45,066 nt of DNA from Chloroflexota bacterium. GTDB taxonomy: Bacteria; Chloroflexota; Limnocylindria; Limnocylindrales; CSP1-4. The notes beneath the pieces are model-generated. The model searched no databases. It was not told the DNA's origin and saw only the letters and a program-made list of their open reading frames with translations. The stretch covers positions 1-45,066 of the forward strand of contig JALOOH010000022.1 of the NCBI GenBank assembly GCA_025454515.1. Direction: 5' to 3'. Below are positions 15,395 to 24,047 of the stretch, piece after piece. How positions within the stretch are numbered: the stretch's first letter is position 1; each line of letters opens with the position of its first letter. The position numbers were made by a program, and so were the translations under genes.

Positions 15395-16837
15395 ATGAAC
15401 GGCATCCGACGGCGCGTCGCGGCTCTCGCGGCCGCCCTTTCCCTCGCCGTCCTGGTCCCGGCGGCGGTGCCGGCGGGCGCGGCGGCGATCGTCCCCGGCG
15501 GCGGTGTCATCTACGGCTCCGTCATCGGCCAGGACCACGGCACGCTCATGGGCGGCACCGTCACCGCCTGCCTCGTCTACGGAGGCTGCTGGCGCGCGAC
15601 GATCGACTCGCAGCAGACGTACCGGTTCGACGACCTTCCCGGCGGCGCCTTCACGATCGGCGTGACGCCGCCCTCGTACGGCGCGCGCTACGTGCCCGGC
15701 TGGTACGCGGCGTGGTCGCCGGGGAACTTCACCGCCTCGTACGGGAACGCGACGCTCGTCTACGCCGCGCCCCAGAAGATCCTGCCCCCGATCGTCGTGC
15801 CGGTCCGGGCGCCCACGCTCGGCTCGATCACCGGGCGCGTGCTCGCCTCCACCGGCGCGCCGCTCACGGGTGGCTCGGTGATGGCGTGCGGGCTCACCGC
15901 CGGATGCTGGAGCGTGGCGATCGGCTGGGACGGCCTGTACGCCCTCGGCGGGCTGCTGCCGGACCGGTACCGGATCTCCATCTCGCCGCCGCCGAACACC
16001 GCGTACCCGAGCGGCTGGTACTCGGCGTGGGCGCCCGGCTCCTTCACGACGAACCCGGGGGCGGCGACCCTCGTGTGGGTCGGTGCGGGGAACGTCGCGC
16101 TGCCCACGATCATCGTCCCCGCACCCGTCCTCCTCCGCGGGTCGATCTCCGGCTCGGTCATCGGCTCGGACGGCGGCTCGCTCGCCGGCGCCACGGTCAC
16201 GGCATGTCCGCCGATCGGACCGTGCACGGCGCGCACCGTCGCCTGGGACGGCACGTACCTCCTGCCGAATCTCGCGCCCGCGAACTACCTCGTCTCCATC
16301 GCGCCGGCCCCCGGCGCCCCCTACCTCGCGGGCTTCTACTCGTCCTTCTCCGCCGGGTACTTCAACCCGGTCCTGGCGAACGCGAGCGCGGTGCCCGTGG
16401 CGTACGTGAACGTGGCGCTCCCGCGCATCGTCGTGCCGCGGTTCCTCGTGGTCGGCGGCCCCGCGGCCACGCCGGCGGCTCCCGCCACCCCGTCCGGCCC
16501 GGCCGCGGGGACGACGGCCGCCCGGCCGCTCGCGCTCACGTCGTGGATCCGGCCCGCGGCGACGACGCAGGTCCGCTCCATGGTCTCCGTGCCCGCGGGC
16601 GCCAAGGTCGAGCTCGTCGCCCGGACCGAGACCTACTACGTCGGCCGCTCGGTCGAGGTCTGGCGCCGCGTCGACGGCGGCGCGTGGGCCCGGGTCGCGA
16701 CCCGGACGGTCGCGGCGGACGGCCGCGTCGTGTATCGGTTCACCGCCCGCGACGACGCGGCGTACCGGCTGCGCATGCCGGCCACCGCGACGGCGCTCGA
16801 GGCGGTCGGGCTCGTCCGGAGGGTCCGGGTCCGCTGA
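15395..16837 (+). CDS. Secreted protein with three carboxypeptidase-regulatory-like (Ig-like) repeats and a C-terminal domain
   Basis: Signal peptide MNGIRRRVAALAAALSLAVLVPAAVPAGAAA. Three repeats start IYGSVIGQDHGTLMGGTVTAC / ITGRVLASTGAPLTGGSVMAC / ISGSVIGSDGGSLAGATVTAC; all contain a Cys pair and a GxYxxxxxGxF-type motif. Confidence 0.8.
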   Translation: MNGIRRRVAALAAALSLAVLVPAAVPAGAAAIVPGGGVIYGSVIGQDHGTLMGGTVTACLVYGGCWRATIDSQQTYRFDDLPGGAFTIGVTPPSYGARYVPGWYAAWSPGNFTASYGNATLVYAAPQKILPPIVVPVRAPTLGSITGRVLASTGAPLTGGSVMACGLTAGCWSVAIGWDGLYALGGLLPDRYRISISPPPNTAYPSGWYSAWAPGSFTTNPGAATLVWVGAGNVALPTIIVPAPVLLRGSISGSVIGSDGGSLAGATVTACPPIGPCTARTVAWDGTYLLPNLAPANYLVSIAPAPGAPYLAGFYSSFSAGYFNPVLANASAVPVAYVNVALPRIVVPRFLVVGGPAATPAAPATPSGPAAGTTAARPLALTSWIRPAATTQVRSMVSVPAGAKVELVARTETYYVGRSVEVWRRVDGGAWARVATRTVAADGRVVYRFTARDDAAYRLRMPATATALEAVGLVRRVRVR

Positions 16838-16891
16838 CGCGGGACGGCCGCCGGGCACTCCGACGGCCGCCGGATCGCGCGCACCGCCACC

Positions 16892-16929
16892 CGAAGGAGG
16901 GGCGGCCCCCCGGGGCCGCCCCTCCTTCG
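16892..16929. terminator. Perfect 18-bp inverted repeat, likely factor-independent terminator
   Basis: cgaaggaggggcggcccc-cc-ggggccgcccctccttcg just after the repeat-protein gene; no strong U-tract. Confidence 0.7.
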
Positions 16930-17001
16930 TGCCGTCCGCCGGCGCCCGATGGGCCGGTCGGCCGCTCGCGCGCACCGTCTCCGCGTGCGACCATCGGGGG
17001 G

Positions 17002-18537
17002 ATGCGCGCCCGTTTCGCCGCCGCCGTCGTCCTCGTCGCCGCGCTCGTCGTCCCCGTGGCGATGACGGCCGTGGCTCTCTCCCTGCCGCCACCCGCGGAC
17101 GCGGCCCCCGTCGAGGGGCCCGCGGAGGCCGTCCCGTGGACGGCGCCCGCGACGGAGGAGGGGGCCGAGGGCCCTGCCACCGCGATGCCGTGGACGGCCG
17201 CGCCCCCGAAGGCGGAGATCTACGCGTCCCAGGTGTCCGTCGTCCCGGGCGAGCGGATCGACCTCCACGTGAGCACGCCCGCGAAGACGTACCGGATCCG
17301 CGTGTACCGCGAGGCCGCGACGGCGGACGGCCGCCGTGTCGAGCTGTTGCGGTACCGCGTCGACGACCGGAAGGGCGTGGACCAGCGCAGGCGGATGACG
17401 ATGGACGCGCGATCGACGCCGCGCGCGAACTGGACCGTGACGGACACGGTCCGGACGACCAGGGCCTGGAAGCCCGGCGTCTACACGATCCTCGCCCTCG
17501 ACGCGAACGACACGCGCAGCTCGGCGATCGTCGTCGTCCGATCGCCGACGATCCGCCCCGAGGCCCCGCTCCTCGTCGTGCCCGTGCTCACGTACCAGGC
17601 GTACAACGACTGGGGCGGAGCGTCCTCGTACCTCGACGCACGCGGCGTGCGGTCGTACCGGGTGAGCTTCGACCGGCCCTACGTGGCCGGCCCGGGGCTC
17701 TGGTGGTCCACCCGGGACAGCAAGCTCGCCGGCTTCGTCGCGGGGAGCACGGACGATCTCCAGTACACCACCGACTACGACCTGTCGATCGCCCCGCCGA
17801 CGACGTTCCCCAGCTTCACGGTCCTCGCCAGGCACACGGAGTACGCCTCGAAGGCGATGTACGACTGGCTCGAGGAGGGGGTCCGCGTCCGCGGCGCGAT
17901 GGGGCTCGCGAACTTCGGCGCGAACGCCCTGTACTGGCAGGTCCGGCTGGAGCCGGCGACCGACGGAGCGAACCGGCGCACCGCCCCGCGGGAGATCGTC
18001 ATCTACCGCAACGACAGCGTGACCGAGGACCGCTCGCCCCGCGACCCGATCGTGGGGCCGACGACCACGACACGGTTCCGCGACGCCCCGGTGGGACGAC
18101 CGGAGGGCCTGCTGCTCGGCGCCCAGTTCCGCGCCAAGCTCGGGTCCGACTCGGACGACCGGTGGCCGATGGGGGTCGGCCCGGGGGTCCCATGGTCGCT
18201 CCTCGAGGGGACCGGCTGGACGCCCGGGTCCACGTACATCTGGAACCTCATGGCCGGCGAGGGCGACATGCCGATCCCCGGGCCCGAGGGGACCGTCACC
18301 ATGCCGATCCTCACGTCGCGGGCCGTGAGCACGACGCTCGAGGTCGTGTTCCCGGCGGCGACGCTGCGCACCTTCCCGTCCGGTGGGCGCGTCTTCAACG
18401 CCTCGACGCTCGGGTGGCCGCACCTGCTGCCGCCCGCCGAGTTCGATCCCGGCGTGAGCGACACGAGCTTCGGGACGTTCACCCGCAACATCCTCTCCTG
18501 GGTGGACGGCGACGACGGCGGCCCGCACGGCCCCTGA
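17002..18537 (+). CDS. Secreted N,N-dimethylformamidase beta-subunit-like protein
   Basis: Signal peptide MRARFAAAVVLVAALVVPVAMTAVALSLPPPADA; LTYQAYNDWGGASSY, FTVLARHTEYASKAMYDWLE, ANFGANALYWQVRLEP resemble DMFase-beta core motifs. Confidence 0.7.
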   Translation: MRARFAAAVVLVAALVVPVAMTAVALSLPPPADAAPVEGPAEAVPWTAPATEEGAEGPATAMPWTAAPPKAEIYASQVSVVPGERIDLHVSTPAKTYRIRVYREAATADGRRVELLRYRVDDRKGVDQRRRMTMDARSTPRANWTVTDTVRTTRAWKPGVYTILALDANDTRSSAIVVVRSPTIRPEAPLLVVPVLTYQAYNDWGGASSYLDARGVRSYRVSFDRPYVAGPGLWWSTRDSKLAGFVAGSTDDLQYTTDYDLSIAPPTTFPSFTVLARHTEYASKAMYDWLEEGVRVRGAMGLANFGANALYWQVRLEPATDGANRRTAPREIVIYRNDSVTEDRSPRDPIVGPTTTTRFRDAPVGRPEGLLLGAQFRAKLGSDSDDRWPMGVGPGVPWSLLEGTGWTPGSTYIWNLMAGEGDMPIPGPEGTVTMPILTSRAVSTTLEVVFPAATLRTFPSGGRVFNASTLGWPHLLPPAEFDPGVSDTSFGTFTRNILSWVDGDDGGPHGP

Positions 18538-18547
18538 CGGTCGGAGC

Positions 18548-18565
18548 CCGCGGGACGACCCGCGG
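18548..18565. terminator. Hairpin ccgcggg-acga-cccgcgg between convergent genes
   Basis: 7-bp stem, 4-nt loop between converging CDSs ending at 18537 and 18574. Confidence 0.5.
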
Positions 18566-18573
18566 CGCGGCGG

Positions 18574-19272
18574 TCAGCGCTGCCGCGATGGCGTGGCGTG
18601 CCGATGCTCGCCCTGCTCCTCCGCGCGGGCGAGGATCCAGGCGAGGTCCGCGAGCCGGTTGAGGTAGGGGACCAGGTACGCGCCCGCCACCAGCCCAGCC
18701 CGGTCCAGCGCCACCGCGCGCCGCTCCGCGCGGCGGACGATCGTCCGGGCGACCTCCAGCGCCGCCGAGGCGCGGGTCTCGCCGGGGACGATGAACTCGC
18801 GGGGCATCTCCACCCGTGGCTCGAGGTCGGCGATCAGCACCTCCAGGCCGTCCACCATCTCGAGCGACACGCGCGTGCTGCCGTCCTGCAGACGGCCCCA
18901 CGCGTCCGGGTTCGCGGCGAGCTCGGCGGCGACGACGAACAGCTCGCGCTGGAGGCGGAGGATCACCTCCGCGATCCCGTCCAGCGCGGGCGACAGGGTC
19001 CCGTGGCGTGCCATCTCGGCCAGCTCCGCGCGCGCGAGGCCGAAGGCGGCGACCGCCTCGTCCAGGGTGCCGTACGCCTCGGTCCGCGGGTCGTCCTTCG
19101 CGATCCTGCCGCCGCCGAACAGCAGGCTCGTGGAACCGTCGTCGCCGCGCCGGGTGACGACGGACGACGATGCGAGGGGGTCGCCCGCCCCGTCGGCGCG
19201 CCCGACCGTGCCGGACGCAGCGGCCTCGGGGCCGGCCGCGCCCGGCGACGCGGCTTCGTCGGACCCCGTCAC
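18574..19272 (-). CDS. PduO-type cob(I)alamin adenosyltransferase
   Basis: VTRRGDDGSTSLLFGGGRIAKDDPRTEAYGTLDEAVAAFGLAR...FIVPGETRASAALEVARTIVRRAERRAV...YLNRLADLAWILAR. Confidence 0.92.
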   Translation of the reverse strand: MTGSDEAASPGAAGPEAAASGTVGRADGAGDPLASSSVVTRRGDDGSTSLLFGGGRIAKDDPRTEAYGTLDEAVAAFGLARAELAEMARHGTLSPALDGIAEVILRLQRELFVVAAELAANPDAWGRLQDGSTRVSLEMVDGLEVLIADLEPRVEMPREFIVPGETRASAALEVARTIVRRAERRAVALDRAGLVAGAYLVPYLNRLADLAWILARAEEQGEHRHATPSRQR

Positions 19273-19610
19273 CACATCAGGCCCGCGTCGCGCGGGTCCC
19301 ATCGCTCGGCGAGGAGCGTGACCTTCACCGGATGCTCGAGCACGGACTCCGCCTGCTCGCGGACCTGGGCGATCATGGAGCCCGCGTACGGGCAGAACGG
19401 CGTCGTGAGGATCATCTTGATCTCCGACTCGTTCTCGCCGACGAGGATCTGCCTGATGAGGGCGAGCTCGACGACGTTCATCCCGATCTCCGGGTCCACC
19501 ACCGACCGCAGCGCGTCGAGGATCGCGAGCTCGCGCGCCCGCTTGACGGGGTCGAACGCCGCGGCATCGGTGGAGAGGTCGGCGGTCGAGGGGGAGGTGG
19601 CGTCGGTCAT
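19269..19610 (-). CDS. DUF59/MIP18-family (PaaD/SufT-like) iron-sulfur assembly protein
   Basis: LDALRSVVDPEIGMNVVELALIRQILV...MILTTPFCPYAGSMIAQVREQAE. Confidence 0.88.
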   Translation of the reverse strand: MTDATSPSTADLSTDAAAFDPVKRARELAILDALRSVVDPEIGMNVVELALIRQILVGENESEIKMILTTPFCPYAGSMIAQVREQAESVLEHPVKVTLLAERWDPRDAGLMW

Positions 19611-19726
19611 CGTGTCATCTGATCCCGGTGCGGCTGGGTGCCGCACAGCGTACCACTCCGCGGCGAGATACCCGAGTGGACCGGTCGGATATGGGATCGG
19701 CGTGCGGGCGGGCGCCGGGCGGGACG

Positions 19727-20047
19727 TCAGGCGGGGGCGGTGACGACGACCCCGGGGGCCTGCAGCTGCTCGGGGAGCCCGGCCGCCTCGTCGGGCGTGT
19801 ACCCGGGCCCGGCGAGCGACCCGTCGGCCTCGATGAACTCGGCGTACAGGTCCGGGTGGGCCGCCGCGTACACGTACGCCTGCGCGATGCCGACCCGCCG
19901 CAGCTCCGGATGCCTGGTGAGGATCTCGACGAGCGCGAGGCCGCTCCGCCGCATGTCGAGGAGCTGGCGCACGGTGACGCGGCTCCCGTAGCAGAACGGC
20001 TCCCCGTTCATGACCAGCGGGTCGGTCTGCACCCACTTGATCGTCAC
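19727..20047 (-). CDS. DUF433-like protein
   Basis: WVQTDPLVMNGEPFCYGSRVTVRQLLDMRRSGLALVEILTRHPELRRVGIAQAYVYAAAHPDLYAEF. Confidence 0.7.
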   Translation of the reverse strand: MTIKWVQTDPLVMNGEPFCYGSRVTVRQLLDMRRSGLALVEILTRHPELRRVGIAQAYVYAAAHPDLYAEFIEADGSLAGPGYTPDEAAGLPEQLQAPGVVVTAPA

Positions 20048-20048
20048 G

Positions 20049-20537
20049 TCAGGCGCCCTTGTAGATGGCGTCGAGGATCGGGTTCCGGACGCGCGCGTCG
20101 CCGGAGAAGCGACGGTAGTAGCGGAAGACCGCGACGGCCGCGTCGATGCCGGCGTTCATCGGCTCGCGCTCCGCCTCGTCCAGCATCGCGGCGCAGGCGC
20201 CACGCAGACCCTCCATGAGGGCGATCGCGTCGTCCATGGGGACCCTGCGGCGCCGGTAGACGGGCGCGACCCAGTCGGCCCACTCGCGCGTCCAGATCGG
20301 GTCGCCCGACGCGACGGCCTTCGCGATCCGCTCGACCATCACCTCGGTGTCGCGCAGGAGGTTCCGGAGGCCCGTCTCATCCCAGCGCGCGCGCATCTGC
20401 GGCGATGCGGCGAGGGCGTCGCGGAGGGCCTTCTCGCCCAGGCGGGCACGGGCGGCGAGGAGGCGCGCGGCCGCGTCCGGGAGACCGGCCGTCATGTCCG
20501 GGGGCATGGCCCCGAGTGCGGGGTGGCTCACGAGCAT
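20049..20537 (-). CDS. Alpha-helical protein of unknown function (RsbRD_N-like helical bundle, tentative)
   Basis: Predicted helical ORF (LLRDTEVMVERIAKAVASGDPIWTREWADWVAPVYRRRRVPMDDAIALMEGLRGACAAML...). Sits 1 nt upstream of the DUF433 gene. Confidence 0.65.
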   Translation of the reverse strand: MLVSHPALGAMPPDMTAGLPDAAARLLAARARLGEKALRDALAASPQMRARWDETGLRNLLRDTEVMVERIAKAVASGDPIWTREWADWVAPVYRRRRVPMDDAIALMEGLRGACAAMLDEAEREPMNAGIDAAVAVFRYYRRFSGDARVRNPILDAIYKGA

Positions 20538-20630
20538 CGAGTCTAGCGTCCCGACCGCTCCGGTGCCGGCCGGCCGCGACGGGGCGGGGCCCGGCTGCCC
20601 GGCCCGCCGGGCCACCGGTACCATGTCGCC

Positions 20631-21119
20631 GTGACAGTGCCGCGACCCACTCCGGCCGGCGAGCCCGGCGACACGCGCGCTCCGGGGGCCCAGCGCGCGG
20701 ACCCTCCCCGCGCCCGCCCGGCCGCGCCTGCCGCCCGCGATCGCGCGGATCGGTCGCTCGCGTACGGGATCGTCGCGGGCGTCATCGGCGCGGCCGTCCT
20801 GTTCGTCCTGGCCGGGCCGCTCAGCGTGGACACCGGCCTGCTCGCGGTCGGCGTCGCGATCGGCTGGGTCGTCGGGGTCGCAGTCCGGACGGGCGCCGGT
20901 CGCGCCGGCGGGGCGGCGCGACCGGCGGGTGGGAGAGCCGTCACGGCGGTCGCGCTCGCCGTCGGCGGCAGTGTCGCAGCCTGGGTCGGCGCATGGGCCT
21001 GGTCGCGCGTGCAGGGAGGCGTGCTCGGGCCTGTGGATTTCGTGTCCCAGGTCTACGGGCTCCTGCTCCCGGTGCAGCTGGTCTTCACCGCCGCTGCGGC
21101 GTGGATCGGCTCCCGATGA
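20631..21119 (+). CDS. Small integral membrane protein, unknown function
   Basis: GTG start; four hydrophobic segments; stop overlaps the next start (21116-21119). Confidence 0.65.
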   Translation: MTVPRPTPAGEPGDTRAPGAQRADPPRARPAAPAARDRADRSLAYGIVAGVIGAAVLFVLAGPLSVDTGLLAVGVAIGWVVGVAVRTGAGRAGGAARPAGGRAVTAVALAVGGSVAAWVGAWAWSRVQGGVLGPVDFVSQVYGLLLPVQLVFTAAAAWIGSR

Positions 21120-21661
21120 CCGGTGACGCCCGCGACGACGGCCTCACCCGTATCGCGTTCCGGCCACCCGTCGAGGCGGACCATCGACGGCTCGTCGACG
21201 TCGTGGACCACTGGTTCGGCCGGCCCGTGCGGGCCCGGCTCGGCCGGATGTGGTTCGAGCACTTCACGGGCACCTCGCTCGTCGGCGAGACGCTCGATCC
21301 GCGCTCCGCGGACCCCGACCTCCCACGCGTCGTCGCGTTCCTCGTCGGCTTCGCGAGCCCCGACCGGCCGGGCGACGCCGTGATCCACCTCGCCGCGATC
21401 GCGCCCGAGTGGCGACGTCGCGGGTTCGGGACGGCGATCCACGAGCGCTGGCTCCGCGACCGTGCCGCGGACGGCGCGGTCCGTGCATCGGTCGTGATCC
21501 CGCCCGACGAGCGTGTCGCGTACCTCTTCTACCGATCGCTCGGGTTCGAGCCCGTGACGGCGGGCTCACGTCCGCTCTGGGGCGTGCCGGCGTTCGCGGA
21601 TCACGAAGGGGACGGCGCGGACCGCGCGATCCTGACCCGCGGCATCGCGGCGCCGAGCTGA
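21116..21661 (+). CDS. GNAT-family N-acetyltransferase
   Basis: VIHLAAIAPEWRRRGFGTAIHERWL...VAYLFYRSLGFEPV. Confidence 0.85.
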   Translation: MTGDARDDGLTRIAFRPPVEADHRRLVDVVDHWFGRPVRARLGRMWFEHFTGTSLVGETLDPRSADPDLPRVVAFLVGFASPDRPGDAVIHLAAIAPEWRRRGFGTAIHERWLRDRAADGAVRASVVIPPDERVAYLFYRSLGFEPVTAGSRPLWGVPAFADHEGDGADRAILTRGIAAPS

Positions 21662-21671
21662 GCGCGGCAGT

Positions 21672-21700
21672 CGGCGGCGCGCGCGTGCCGCGCGCCGCCG
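21672..21700. terminator. 12-bp perfect stem, 5-nt loop, bidirectional terminator between convergent genes
   Basis: cggcggcgcgcg-cgtgc-cgcgcgccgccg. Confidence 0.65.
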
Positions 21701-21706
21701 GTCGGT

Positions 21707-22864
21707 TCAGCGGTGCGACGCCCCGATGCGTCCCTCCGCGGCCAGGCGCCCGAAGCGCTCGAGGGCGCCGTCGATGTCGGCGGCGACGGTCATCCTCCCG
21801 AGGCTCAGGCGAACGGCCCCCATCCCCACCCTCGGCTCCACGCCCATCGCGGCGAGGACGGGCGAGAGCTCGATCGAGTCCGCATGGCACGCCGAGCCGG
21901 TCGAGGCCGCGACGTCGCCGACGGCGGCCAGCACGTCGGCGCCGGGCCGCCCCACGAACGAGACGTTCAAGGTGTTGGGCAGGCGCTCGACGGGATGGCC
22001 GTTGAGGACGACATCGTCGCCGAAGAGCGCCCGCAGGCCGTCCCAGAGGCGGTCGCGCATGGCCCGGACGCCCTCCATGGGTGCGAGGTCGGCGGCGAGG
22101 CACGCCGCCTCGCCGAGGGCGGCGTCGAGCAGCGCGCTCTCCGTCCCGGCCCGACGCCCGGACTCGTGGCCGGCGCCGTGGACGAGGGGCTCGAGCCGGA
22201 CGCCCCGCCGGACGTAGAGGGCGCCGATGCCCTTCGGCGCGTAGGCCTTGTGGCCCGCGATCGACAGCAGGTCCACCCCCAGGTCGTCGACGCGGGTCGG
22301 GATCTTGCCGATGGTCTGGGCGGCGTCGGTATGAAACAGGACGCCGGCCTCGCGGGCGATCGCCCCGATCTCGGCGATCGGCTCGACGGTGCCGACCTCG
22401 TTGTTCGCGTGCATCACGGAGACGACGAACGTGCGGGCGGTCAGCGCCCGCCGGACGTCGTCGGGGTCGACGCGACCGAAGCGGTCCACCGGGACGCGTG
22501 TGACCGTCGCACCCAGCCGTTCCAGGAAGCGGGCCGGCTCCAGGATCGCCGGGTGCTCGACCGCGGTGGTCACGATGCCCTCGGTCCCGTCCGGGCGGGC
22601 GAACCAGGCGCCGACCAGGGCCGCGTTGTTCGCCTCGCTGCCACCGCTCGTGAAGACGATCTCCTCGGCGGCGGCGCCCAGCAGGTCGGCCACCCGGCCG
22701 CGAGCCCCATCGACGATCGCGCGAGCCTCGCGCCCGCCGGGATGCAGCGCGGAGGGGTTCGCGAACGGGCCGCCCAGCAGACGGCGCATGACGGCGGCGA
22801 CCCGGGGGTCGATCGGGGTGCTCGCGTTGTAGTCGAGGTAGATGCCCGCGGCGTCGCGGCTCAT
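21707..22864 (-). CDS. Cysteine desulfurase (NifS/IscS family)
   Basis: IYLDYNASTPIDPRV...FTSGGSEANNAAL...VMHANNEVGTVEPIAEIG...HTDAAQTIGKIP...LLSIAGHKAYAPKGIGALYVRRG...GTESALL...STGSACHAD. Confidence 0.93.
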   Translation of the reverse strand: MSRDAAGIYLDYNASTPIDPRVAAVMRRLLGGPFANPSALHPGGREARAIVDGARGRVADLLGAAAEEIVFTSGGSEANNAALVGAWFARPDGTEGIVTTAVEHPAILEPARFLERLGATVTRVPVDRFGRVDPDDVRRALTARTFVVSVMHANNEVGTVEPIAEIGAIAREAGVLFHTDAAQTIGKIPTRVDDLGVDLLSIAGHKAYAPKGIGALYVRRGVRLEPLVHGAGHESGRRAGTESALLDAALGEAACLAADLAPMEGVRAMRDRLWDGLRALFGDDVVLNGHPVERLPNTLNVSFVGRPGADVLAAVGDVAASTGSACHADSIELSPVLAAMGVEPRVGMGAVRLSLGRMTVAADIDGALERFGRLAAEGRIGASHR

Positions 22865-23562
22865 CCGGGGCCTCCTCCCGTCTCGACGGGGAGCCCCGCG
22901 AGACGCCACTCCGGATACCCGTCCTCGAGCCGGCGCGCCCGGCGGCCGAGACGTCGGAGCAGCGCCACTCCCTGGGGCGACATCGCGCAGTAGGGTCCCC
23001 GGCAGTAGGCGACGATCTCCACGTCGGTCGGGAGCTCGGCAAGTCGCGTCTCGAGCTCGGACAGCGGGATGCTCACGGCACCCGCGATGTGTCCTGCGGC
23101 GAACTCCTCGGCCGGCCGGAGGTCCACGACCACGGCATCGCCGGCGCGGACGCGCGCGACGAGCTCCTCGCGTCCCACCGCCTCGACGGGCGCCCCGAGG
23201 TAGCGGGCCGCGGCCTGCTCGGTCGTCCCGAGGCGCGACGCGACGGCCTGCAGGGCGGCCAGGAGCGCGTACGCGTCGTCGTGGGCGAGGACATACAGGA
23301 CGCGCGTCCCGACCCGGCGCGAGGTGACGAGCCCGCCGCGGCGGAGCACCTGGAGGTGCGCGGACGCCAGGGCGACCGAGATGTCGGCGCGGGCCGCGAG
23401 GGCCTCCACGGATCGCTCGCCCTGGGCGACGAGCTCGAGCAGCTCGATCCGGTGCGGATTGGCGAGCGCCTTGCCGACCTGTGCGAACGCCTCGTGGAGG
23501 TCGTCCTTGGCGACCCGGGTCCCGACCGTGGCTGCGCCGTGCGCCGCATCCGTGCCTCTCAT
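22861..23562 (-). CDS. ArsR-type winged-helix regulator fused to rhodanese domain
   Basis: N-term KALANPHRIELLELVAQGERSVEALAARADISVALASAHLQVLRRGGLV; C-term VVDLRPAEEFAAGHIAGAVSIPLSELETRL...IVAYCRGPYCAMS with CRGPYC active-site loop. Confidence 0.92.
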   Translation of the reverse strand: MRGTDAAHGAATVGTRVAKDDLHEAFAQVGKALANPHRIELLELVAQGERSVEALAARADISVALASAHLQVLRRGGLVTSRRVGTRVLYVLAHDDAYALLAALQAVASRLGTTEQAAARYLGAPVEAVGREELVARVRAGDAVVVDLRPAEEFAAGHIAGAVSIPLSELETRLAELPTDVEIVAYCRGPYCAMSPQGVALLRRLGRRARRLEDGYPEWRLAGLPVETGGGPG

Positions 23563-23567
23563 GCTGA

Positions 23568-23589
23568 TATTCTATAACTCGTTTGAATA
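23568..23589. promoter_or_regulatory. AT-rich inverted repeat in the divergent intergenic region, candidate ArsR-rhodanese operator
   Basis: TATTC-tataactcgttt-GAATA, an AT-rich island in GC-rich DNA between the regulator (-) and DsrE gene (+). Confidence 0.5.
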
Positions 23590-23633
23590 ATCGACATCGA
23601 GCACCGTCCCGGCTCGGCTCCCGGAGGGCGACG

Positions 23634-23984
23634 ATGAAGATCCTCATCATCCTGAACGAGCCGGCGTACGGCAACGAGCGCACGTACAACGGGATGCGCC
23701 TGGCCGTCTCCCTCGCGAAGGACGACGGGATCGACCTGCGCGTCTTCCTGATGGGTGACGCCGTGACCGCCGCGCGGACCGCCCAGAAGACGCCCGACGG
23801 CTACTACAACCTCGAGCGGATGCTCAAGGGGTTGGTCCATAGGGGGATCGCCGTGGGCGCGTGCGGGACCTGCATGGACGCGCGCGGCATGGTCGACGAC
23901 CCGCTCGCGGAGCCGGTCCGGCGCGGGACGCTCGCCGAGCTGACCGAGTGGACGATCTGGGCGGACAAGGTCGTCACCTTCTGA
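23634..23984 (+). CDS. DsrE/DsrF-family sulfur-relay protein
   Basis: MKILIILNEPAYGNERTYNGMRLAVSLAKDDGIDLRVFLMGDAVTAARTAQKTPDGYYNLERMLKGLVHRGIAVGACGTCMDARG. Confidence 0.9.
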   Translation: MKILIILNEPAYGNERTYNGMRLAVSLAKDDGIDLRVFLMGDAVTAARTAQKTPDGYYNLERMLKGLVHRGIAVGACGTCMDARGMVDDPLAEPVRRGTLAELTEWTIWADKVVTF

Positions 23985-24047
23985 CCCGCCGCCCGGCGTG
24001 GCAGTGCCCGCGCCCGCGGCCGCCGCCCGGCGCGCCCGAGGCTCGAC

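Noticed and set aside
15304-17001. Extension of the DMFase-like ORF upstream over the repeat protein
   Set aside because: Arg-rich shadow frame; clear signal peptide start at 17002.
20405-21115. Upstream extension of the GNAT ORF
   Set aside because: Arg/Gly-rich shadow frame over the small membrane protein gene; GNAT start at 21116 overlaps its stop.
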